Below, one piece after another: positions 14,747 through 19,812 of a DNA stretch of 19,812 bases. Location of the stretch: assembly GCA_910585655.1 (NCBI GenBank), contig CAJUFW010000048.1, forward strand, positions 1 through 19,812, written 5' to 3'. This stretch comes from an uncultured Lachnospiraceae bacterium (GTDB taxonomy: Bacteria > Bacillota_A > Clostridia > Lachnospirales > Lachnospiraceae). The notes beneath the pieces were generated by a model that did no database searches, was not told the origin of the DNA, and saw only the letters and a program-made list of their open reading frames with translations. A program made the position numbers and the translations under genes. Each line of letters opens with the position of its first letter. The stretch's first letter is position 1.

Positions 14747-15406
14747 TTATTCCTCCCCATACAATAGGTCAAACGTCTCATAGTGGTCTTCTGTATAATA
14801 AATCAATCCATCGTCTGAAAATACAATCCGCTTGCTCCCCCGATAACCGCCGTCGCTGTCGATATCACATTCATAATAGCTGCGTCCTTTTTTCTCCGGC
14901 AAGTTTCCCTCATAATTCCCAAAATAATCCCCGCCGATGCTTTTCCCCGGTGCGACCTCTCCCAAATTTCCTTCCTTACTCACCCAGCCAAGCGCTTTCG
15001 CTTCCTTTTTGGTAATAAAATTATCTGGAAGATGACCAAACAAATACAAATACTCTGCTACTTCCTCTTTTGAAGTATACTCACCGGTTTCTAAAATATC
15101 GGAATCAGAAAGCGGTTCGTCTTCCTCCTCTTCCTTGTTCTCTATCTCTACTTCCTGCTGGTTCTCCGTATCTTGCTGATTCTCTATGTCTTGTTGACTT
15201 TCTATATCTTGTTGTTCTTCTGTATCTGATAGGTTTTCCGTATCTTCCGGCTCTTTCTTATCCTCTTTCTCTTCACCGTCTTTTATCTGCTCTTTGTTTG
15301 TCTGTGGCACGCCTCCTTCCGGCGTGTTCAGGTTTACCATACAGCCTGCCAATAAGCCCGTTGCCAGCAAAAGCAAACTAAATAAAAATAATAGTTTTTG
15401 TTTCAT
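14747..15406 (-). CDS. barnase-family ribonuclease made as a lipoprotein
   Basis: The 219-aa protein starts with a lipoprotein signal: MKQKLLFLFS, a Leu-rich core and lipobox LLAG-Cys22. Residues 30-105 are an acidic, Gln-rich linker with near repeats of QQDIEN. Residues 108-219 match barnase throughout: LPDNFITKKEAKALGW, VAPGKSIGGD and EDHYETF. Catalytic residues are kept: Lys133, Glu179 (base), Arg189, Arg193 and His208 (acid), equivalent to barnase Lys27, Glu73, Arg83, Arg87 and His102. It should cut RNA at single-stranded sites. Classical barnase is freely secreted, while this one should be held on the outer membrane face. A weak AAGGGA precedes ATG 15406. The barstar-GNAT gene follows after 6 bases. 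Confidence 0.93.
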   Translation of the reverse strand: MKQKLLFLFSLLLLATGLLAGCMVNLNTPEGGVPQTNKEQIKDGEEKEDKKEPEDTENLSDTEEQQDIESQQDIENQQDTENQQEVEIENKEEEEDEPLSDSDILETGEYTSKEEVAEYLYLFGHLPDNFITKKEAKALGWVSKEGNLGEVAPGKSIGGDYFGNYEGNLPEKKGRSYYECDIDSDGGYRGSKRIVFSDDGLIYYTEDHYETFDLLYGEE

Positions 15407-15470
15407 CTTTTCTTTCCCTTTTCCTTTTTTATTTTTTAATATCCTTATAGAATTTCGTATATAAAAACGT

Positions 15471-15505
15471 AAAACCGCCGTCCCAGGTATTGGAAAAGCG
15501 GTTTT
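15471..15505. terminator. bidirectional intrinsic terminator
   Basis: AAAACCGC at 15471-15478 pairs with GCGGTTTT at 15498-15505, with T-runs after the arm on both strands. It ends the minus-strand small-protein gene at 15520 and insulates the barnase gene upstream region. Confidence 0.85.
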
Positions 15506-15519
15506 TTATCTCTCCTGCT

Positions 15520-15738
15520 TTAGAACAGCTTTTTAATCGCGCTCGCCGCATCAGAAAGCTTATCTGCTGTCAGCTTCGCCTTTACGCCCTGTATTACCTG
15601 TTCGATCATTTCATCCGGCAAATCCACGCCCAATACGCTTTCTAACGCTTTCACCGGCTCTTTCTGGAACTGCTCCTGCACTTCCTTATCTGATGTGATT
15701 TTTTCTACCATCTTTTTAATCTGTTCCTTAATGTCCAT
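15520..15738 (-). CDS. 72-residue helical small protein of unknown function
   Basis: The product begins MDIKEQIKKMVEKITSDKE and contains FQKEPVKALESVLGVDLPDEMIEQVIQGVKAKL. It is a soluble, mostly helical protein of about 72 residues. I start at ATG 15738 after AAGGAGAGG and AAAAGGA; a longer frame to 15789 has a Lys/Arg-rich extension that reads through that site. The phrase with DP/EP-x-KALE, LG and DLPDE is reminiscent of leader regions of nitrile-hydratase-like (Nif11/NHLP) precursor peptides, and similar lone small proteins occur widely in Lachnospiraceae. There is no modification enzyme or core peptide nearby, so a precursor role is not supported. Own terminator follows. Confidence 0.7.
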   Translation of the reverse strand: MDIKEQIKKMVEKITSDKEVQEQFQKEPVKALESVLGVDLPDEMIEQVIQGVKAKLTADKLSDAASAIKKLF

Positions 15739-15934
15739 TCCTTTTTTCCTCTCCTTCTTTTTCCTGTCCTTTTTATGGCAAATATGCAAACATGTATGTT
15801 GTGAGTAACTATTGCCAAGCTTATCTTATCATAAATCCTCAAAAATCTCAACCAAAAACAAAACCCATTTTGTTACTCTAAAATCTGCCAAACTTACATA
15901 TACTTTTTTATAAAACCCAATCGGAGATGCTTTC

Positions 15935-16690
15935 ATGGATCATCCAGTCAAAATCCTTGTCCATGATTTGAATTTGTTTTATGGAAACTTTCATGCTCTT
16001 TCCTCTATCAGCCTCTCTATCCCGGAGCATCAAGTAACTGCCCTAATCGGTCCCTCCGGCTGTGGAAAATCAACCTTTTTAAAAAGTCTTAACCGTATGA
16101 ACGATTTAAACGAGGACTGCCAAATCAGCGGAAGCATTCTGTTAGATGGAATTGACATTTATAACGATATAGAAGTCAATCTGCTACGCAAACGCGTCGG
16201 TATGGTATTCCAAAAGCCCAATCCCTTCCCTATGAGCATCTATGACAATATTGCCTTTGGTCCTAGGACACATGGTATTCGTTCCAAAGCAAAGCTTAAC
16301 CGTATTGTCGAACACTCCTTGCAAGCCGCCGCTATCTGGGAAGAACTGGGATCGGATTTAAAAAAATCTGCCCTTAGCCTATCCGGAGGGCAGCAGCAGC
16401 GGCTTTGTATCGCACGCGCTTTGGCAGTGGAACCAGAAGTGCTTCTGATGGACGAACCTACCAGCGCACTTGATCCGATTTCTACTGCCAAAGTCGAGGA
16501 ACTTATTTTTCGTTTGAAAAAGCAGTATACGATTGTCCTTGTTACCCACAACATGCCTCAGACGCTGCGGGTTGCCGATCAAACCGCTTTTTTTCTTCAG
16601 GGGAATTTAATCGAAGCCGGAGAAACACGACAATTATTTTCCAGACCACGAGATAAACGGACATGGGAGTATCTTCAAGGTGTCCGGTAA
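15935..16690 (+). CDS. pstB: PstB-like phosphate ABC transporter ATPase
   Basis: A 251-aa ABC ATPase. Walker A GPSGCGKST is at 39-47, VFQKPNPFPMSIYDNIAFGP holds the Q-loop and the PstB-typical phosphate-family phrase, the signature LSGGQQQR is at 149-156, Walker B VLLMDEPTSALDP has Asp173 and Glu174, and the switch His205 lies in VTHNM. The ending PRDKRTWEYLQG corresponds to the PKDKRTEDYITG end of PstB. It would energise phosphate uptake with PstC/PstA in the membrane. None of pstS, pstC, pstA or phoU is next to it: the upstream gene runs the other way and the downstream stretch is a broken gene. GGAG lies 9 bases before the ATG. Confidence 0.9.
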   Translation: MDHPVKILVHDLNLFYGNFHALSSISLSIPEHQVTALIGPSGCGKSTFLKSLNRMNDLNEDCQISGSILLDGIDIYNDIEVNLLRKRVGMVFQKPNPFPMSIYDNIAFGPRTHGIRSKAKLNRIVEHSLQAAAIWEELGSDLKKSALSLSGGQQQRLCIARALAVEPEVLLMDEPTSALDPISTAKVEELIFRLKKQYTIVLVTHNMPQTLRVADQTAFFLQGNLIEAGETRQLFSRPRDKRTWEYLQGVR

Positions 16691-16695
16691 GGTTT

Positions 16696-16975
16696 TTATG
16701 GAATCGTATACTCTACCAGCGTTATTTTTCCTGCGCCAAAATTCGTCACTATTGTATAAAACTTTCCTTCTGTATGACGCATGACAGAAAAATTATTCCC
16801 TTCCTCCTGCAAGCTTTCCTGTAAACTAATTGCTTCTCCCTTTTCCAAATCATATAAAAACAGATTACTCTGATCTGACCAGAATACAATATCCTGCTCG
16901 ATCTCTAATGTATATTGTGTATTTCCAATTTGACTTCCTTTTGCTCCAGGTCATATCCATACAAACTCCTCTAAA
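16696..16975 (-). pseudogene. frameshifted C-terminal fragment, possible beta-propeller protein
   Basis: The minus strand reads 84 codons from 16950 to a TAA at 16696-16698 with no usable start. The translation looks like real protein: IEQDIVFWSDQSNLFLYDLE, then HTEGKFYTIVTNFGAGKITL and ends LVEYTIP. Just upstream, LYGYDLEQKEV (about 16943-16975) continues naturally in another frame, so a frameshift near 16940-16950 is likely. Style (W/Y-rich beta strands, NLFLYDLEKG) recalls the beta-propeller half of the secreted protein encoded at 17123. It is probably the decayed tail of a paralogue. Confidence 0.55.
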
Positions 16976-16983
16976 AGATAGCA

Positions 16984-17023
16984 AAATCAGAGACAATCCA
17001 TCCTACCTGACTGTCTCTGATTT
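16984..17023. terminator. 12-bp stem hairpin, bidirectional terminator
   Basis: AAATCAGAGACA at 16984-16995 pairs perfectly with TGTCTCTGATTT at 17012-17023 around a 16-base loop. Both sides are T-rich (TTTATTTTTT on plus, TTTTGCTATCTTTT on minus). It best serves the minus-strand genes at 17042 and 17123. Confidence 0.75.
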
Positions 17024-17041
17024 CTAGTTTATTTTTTCAAA

Positions 17042-17104
17042 TTACCATGCTAAGTTTGCAGTTCCTCTCATAACACTATATACTTCCATTGCTGTTTTTT
17101 TCAT
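17042..17104 (-). CDS. 20-aa small peptide ORF
   Basis: An ATG at 17104-17102, with AGGAAGAGG ending 5 bases before it, opens 20 codons and a TAA. The peptide begins MKKTAMEV and ends RGTANLAW. The start lies 18 bases after the stop of the propeller/peptidase gene and the stop lies 18 bases before the terminator hairpin, so it is placed as the last gene of that transcript. The sequence is amphipathic, with a basic start and a Trp end. It resembles the leader half of clostridial AgrD-type signal peptides, but the Cys/Ser-containing ring is absent. Function is not known; a signal peptide or a remnant is possible. Confidence 0.55.
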   Translation of the reverse strand: MKKTAMEVYSVMRGTANLAW

Positions 17105-17122
17105 GATTACCTCTTCCTGTTA

Positions 17123-18784
17123 TCAATATGTGTATAATTTATAAGTGTTAATTACAGTTTCACTTTTTCTTTCATGAACCTTTGCACATTGTGTAGAACC
17201 GTCAGTAGTACTTTCATAAGTACTCATTTTATAGTTACCTCTTGTGTCCTTTGGATAAATATATTTTATCATAAAGGTATGTCCTTCCGAAGTAGAAATT
17301 GCCACATCACCAGCCTTTACATATCTCCAGTCTGACAAAGTAAAATAAGTTCCTAAACTACCTGTTCCGACTTTTTCTGGTATTTTAAAAGCCGCAGCAA
17401 TTAAACCTGAACAATCAATTCCAAAAGTGCTTCCAATCCAATAATGCCCTTCCGAATGAATGTTTCCCGCAGTTTTTCCACTTGTTAAAGCATCATCAAA
17501 ATTCTGCATATAAGAAGCTCGGCTTCCTGAATAAGTAGCTGTATCTAATCCGTTCATTCCACCCCAGCAATAAGGAATTCCCCCTATTGTCTTTGAAGTG
17601 CTTCCAAGTTGTTCTGGTGATTTTGTAGTAGATGTTGTCGGCGTGTGCATAGTAGCAGCATTATAATACCATCCTTTCCCGCACATAGCATATGCCCGAT
17701 CCATTGCTTCTGTTCTGGATACATTAACGGATGCCTTTTCTGCAATACTTTGTTCTTCCTCTAAATCTTTTTCTATACGCTCCTCCTCTTTGAACTCTTC
17801 TATCATTTCTTCTGAAAATCGCGTTTGTATCAAAGAATTCCATGGAATCTGATAGAACTCGATTCCATTTTCTACTGGTACCATCTGATATACAGCATCA
17901 TTTTGAATGTATATTTTCTTAAAAGGAGATCCAAAAGCATACTCTTTTCCTGATATAACAAGCGCAGATTCCGTCCTTTCGCCATCAACAAATTTAGTTA
18001 CTCTCGTTTCTGCGTAGCTCCAATTAGTTTCATTTGTCACAACATACTCCACATTTCCCATCTTTCCCACATAAAAAGCACCTAATGGATCAAGACGGCA
18101 AGTAAGACTCAATGTTTCCGTGTCTTTTTCATTAGAAAAACCGTTTATCGCATTTTCTTCCTTTTGCCATAAAACAATCGTATTTTCATTACTGATACAC
18201 ACAGGAGCAGACTCCTTCGCCATTAGCCTTTCGTTTCTACTATTTTCCATAGCAAGTTGAAGTTTTTTATCTGCTCCTTCATAAGAACGAATATATAAAT
18301 CTCCATCTGACACATAAAGTCCAGCCATATCCCAAGAAGAAACATTCATGACTGTCCAATATGTTTCTGGCATATTCTCATTTATCATATACAACTTATG
18401 ATTATCGGCATATACAAATAAAAAATCTCCTACCTTCTCTATATCTAAGCCATAAATATTCTCCGGTAATAGAATCATCTTATCATAGGTTCCGTCCGAC
18501 AAATATTTCTTAATTGCCTTATTTATAGTATCTAATACATAAATATTTCCATTTTTCTCAATTAAAAAGCTTTTTGGAGAAATTTTCTCTCCATATCCAC
18601 CTTGATGCCCTAAGCTTTCCTCACTATCCCCATAAGGAATCTCCACAAGCTTTTTCGCATCTCCATACCCGTCAGATGTATAGGAATATTCTTCCTTCTT
18701 TACCTGCTCTTCTGCAAATGCTGAAATAGAAAACATTCCAAATGAAAATATTATCATCATACACATTATTAAAAACCGTTTCAT
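17123..18784 (-). CDS. secreted beta-propeller protein with NlpC/P60-like amidase domain
   Basis: The 553-aa protein has a signal peptide (MKRFLIMCMM, hydrophobic stretch, then SAFA before EEQ at about 24). Residues 60-320 are repeated short beta segments such as NGNIYVLDTINKAIKKY and DLYIRSY, an NHL-like propeller. A charged helix at 325-350 links to the C-terminal domain, where GIDCSGLI gives Cys458 and EGHTFMI gives His502, with Glu524 a possible third residue: an NlpC/P60-type Cys peptidase of the cell-wall class. AAGGAGGG precedes ATG 18784. It is more AT-rich than genes to the left. The upstream spacer of 168 bases leaves room for its own promoter; the ECF sigma/anti-sigma pair lies upstream and may control it. 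Confidence 0.78.
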   Translation of the reverse strand: MKRFLIMCMMIIFSFGMFSISAFAEEQVKKEEYSYTSDGYGDAKKLVEIPYGDSEESLGHQGGYGEKISPKSFLIEKNGNIYVLDTINKAIKKYLSDGTYDKMILLPENIYGLDIEKVGDFLFVYADNHKLYMINENMPETYWTVMNVSSWDMAGLYVSDGDLYIRSYEGADKKLQLAMENSRNERLMAKESAPVCISNENTIVLWQKEENAINGFSNEKDTETLSLTCRLDPLGAFYVGKMGNVEYVVTNETNWSYAETRVTKFVDGERTESALVISGKEYAFGSPFKKIYIQNDAVYQMVPVENGIEFYQIPWNSLIQTRFSEEMIEEFKEEERIEKDLEEEQSIAEKASVNVSRTEAMDRAYAMCGKGWYYNAATMHTPTTSTTKSPEQLGSTSKTIGGIPYCWGGMNGLDTATYSGSRASYMQNFDDALTSGKTAGNIHSEGHYWIGSTFGIDCSGLIAAAFKIPEKVGTGSLGTYFTLSDWRYVKAGDVAISTSEGHTFMIKYIYPKDTRGNYKMSTYESTTDGSTQCAKVHERKSETVINTYKLYTY

Positions 18785-18847
18785 AGCTTTGCCCTCCTTG
18801 CTAAATAAGTTTGTCCCCCTCGGAATCCTACAGGCACCCCATACTGT

Positions 18848-18898
18848 CCCATCTATAATATCCTCTTTGCCTATAAGATTCCTAGATGGGATATTATA
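18848..18898. promoter_or_regulatory. two overlapping inverted repeats in the spacer
   Basis: CCCATCTA (18848-18855) pairs with TAGATGGG (18883-18890). TATAATATCC (18854-18863) pairs with GGATATTATA (18889-18898). The arms overlap, so the two stems exclude each other. The minus strand TATAAT at 18898-18893 could be a -10 for the propeller gene, giving an operator or a switch-like leader. No clear -35 was found. Confidence 0.4.
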
Positions 18899-18952
18899 TT
18901 TACCCTTCTACTATAATAAACGTATGAGCAGAAATTTTTACTACATCATTTT

Positions 18953-19675
18953 TTAATTTTTATTTTCTTCTTTTATTTTTTCTGTTCTTTCCATACTATC
19001 CGCTATCTTCATAAACTCTTCCAGAGTAAATTTCCCACTTAAAGTAAAACAACATCCATTCTGATTCTGCCATACAAAGCTGCTTAAAAACTCCTCATCC
19101 TGTGACTCATAAAATTCTGCCCACTCCTCCTGATACATAACTTTCTGATATTTTGTATTTTCTGTATTCAATGACACCCCTGTATAACGCATATTACTAC
19201 ACCCAAAATAAAGCTCTCGTAATTCCTCTCCCTCTATGTTATCATAACGAATTGACATTCCCATCAACAAATCCTCCACCCGGTACGCCTCCACAAACCC
19301 TTCTGGTACCCATGTCGGCTCGTACAGCTCAAACTCTCCATCCCATTTTATTTGTTCGTTAAATTGATACACCGTATGTGTCCCATAGTCTTTCCGGAAA
19401 AAGCGGATCACCTCTGCCCGTACTTCCTCGTTTGTCAGCAATATCACCCCTGCGCCAACTGCAATTGCGAAAAGGACACCGGCGACTTTCTGCCCTGTCG
19501 CCCTCATGGTTTCCTTCCTCTGGCTCCAGCGAAACAACTCCCCCATTCGCTTCTGAAATCGTTCTGACTTAGAAACCGAGCCTGGCGGAGCCTGTGATAG
19601 CGTCCACTCCCATTCCAGTTCCGCATAAAGTTCCGCGAGGCTATCATAAATAGCCTTCTCCTGTTTTGTACCCAC
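18953..19675 (-). CDS. anti-sigma factor-like membrane protein (DUF4367 type)
   Basis: The 240-aa protein has a cytoplasmic helical part (1-60) that should hold the sigma factor, one membrane segment at about 62-81 (GVLFAIAVGAGVILL), then an outer domain. The outer part has YEPTWVPEGF and WQNQNGCCFTLSGKFTLEEFMKIADSM, features of DUF4367 domains found in Firmicutes anti-sigma factors. The start is GTG at 19675 with GGAG 4 bases upstream. The gene overlaps the end of the sigma factor gene by 32 bases, so the two are coupled. In this arrangement an envelope signal releases sigma. The signal is unknown. Confidence 0.82.
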   Translation of the reverse strand: MGTKQEKAIYDSLAELYAELEWEWTLSQAPPGSVSKSERFQKRMGELFRWSQRKETMRATGQKVAGVLFAIAVGAGVILLTNEEVRAEVIRFFRKDYGTHTVYQFNEQIKWDGEFELYEPTWVPEGFVEAYRVEDLLMGMSIRYDNIEGEELRELYFGCSNMRYTGVSLNTENTKYQKVMYQEEWAEFYESQDEEFLSSFVWQNQNGCCFTLSGKFTLEEFMKIADSMERTEKIKEENKN

Positions 19676-19812
19676 TCTGCTCCATCCTTTCTCTTAACTT
19701 TAATTTCGTCCGGTAAAGCTGTTGATTGACCGTCCGAATCGGCAATCCCAGCTTCCTTGCAATCTCCCGAGGCTTCCATCCCGCATAATGACACAGTAAA
19801 AAAATCCGTTGG
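19644..19812 (-). CDS. ECF-type sigma factor, C-terminal fragment
   Basis: The minus strand is open from the right edge to a TGA at 19644-19646, 55 codons. The product reads CHYAGWKPREIARKLGLPIRTVNQQLYRTKLKLRERM, the helix-turn-helix of sigma region 4.2 that contacts the -35 element, so this is the 3' end of an ECF sigma factor gene that begins outside the window. It overlaps the anti-sigma gene by 32 bases. Only region 4 is in view, so the subgroup cannot be named. Confidence 0.85.
   Translation of the reverse strand, partial: QRIFLLCHYAGWKPREIARKLGLPIRTVNQQLYRTKLKLRERMEQSGYKTGEGYL

Larger units (their letters stand above)
16691..17041. other. spacer of about 350 bases after pstB
   Basis: This stretch carries no intact gene. 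It holds the broken minus-strand fragment (16696-16975), the terminator hairpin (16984-17023) and AT-rich flank. I see no tRNA or regulatory RNA. Confidence 0.6.

Noticed and set aside
14413..15015. 200-codon plus-strand frame across the barnase and barstar genes
   Set aside because: Pro/Ser-rich, no motif, and lies opposite two proteins with clear catalytic residues.
1..19812. CRISPR, tRNA or rRNA genes
   Set aside because: No regularly spaced repeats, cloverleaf with CCA-type end or rRNA signature was found on either strand.

Overview
The window looks like a chromosomal piece of a Gram-positive gut-type Clostridia, most likely Lachnospiraceae. This is inferred from moderate GC, strong AGGAGG-type ribosome sites, Gram-positive lipoproteins, DltABCD-like proteins, an ECF sigma/DUF4367-type anti-sigma pair, and a fibronectin-like surface-protein fragment of a style common in that family. 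No database search was possible, so all family names rest on motifs read by eye.

Left part (about 1-9060, mostly + strand). A minus-strand remnant of a surface protein runs off the left edge. dapB (lysine/diaminopimelate synthesis) follows, then a tight run of genes: a membrane-anchored Ig-like/transglutaminase-like protein, a DltA-like adenylation enzyme (TTG start inside the preceding gene), a DltC-like carrier protein, a DltB-like MBOAT, a DltD-like SGNH protein with Cys in the nucleophile slot, and a small lipoprotein. Together they look like a system that activates an acyl or aminoacyl group inside the cell, passes it across the membrane and loads it on an envelope polymer. A bidirectional hairpin terminator closes the run. 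Between the DltA-like and DltC-like genes sits an AT-rich two-gene cassette: a short HipA-like kinase and a 113-aa partner. It is bracketed by a perfect 49-bp direct repeat, so it looks like a recent insertion into an existing operon.

Middle part (about 9080-15500, minus strand). Seven genes read leftwards with short gaps: a barnase-like ribonuclease made as a lipoprotein, a barstar domain fused to a GNAT acetyltransferase, an APH-type kinase, a second GNAT, an unknown 167-aa protein, and a 694-aa plus 131-aa pair that resembles uncharacterised phage-associated proteins. The barnase and barstar halves keep their key residues and lie 6 bp apart. This toxin/immunity pair with an enzymatic domain on the immunity protein is the most striking thing in the window.

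Right part (about 15520-19812). A 71-aa helical small protein with its own terminator diverges from an orphan pstB-like ABC ATPase. A broken minus-strand reading frame follows, then a terminator hairpin, then a previously easy-to-miss 20-codon ORF with a good ribosome site just downstream of a secreted beta-propeller/NlpC-P60-like protein. The right edge holds an anti-sigma factor gene that overlaps the end of an ECF sigma factor gene running off the window.

No tRNA, rRNA, CRISPR array, transposase or integrase was seen.
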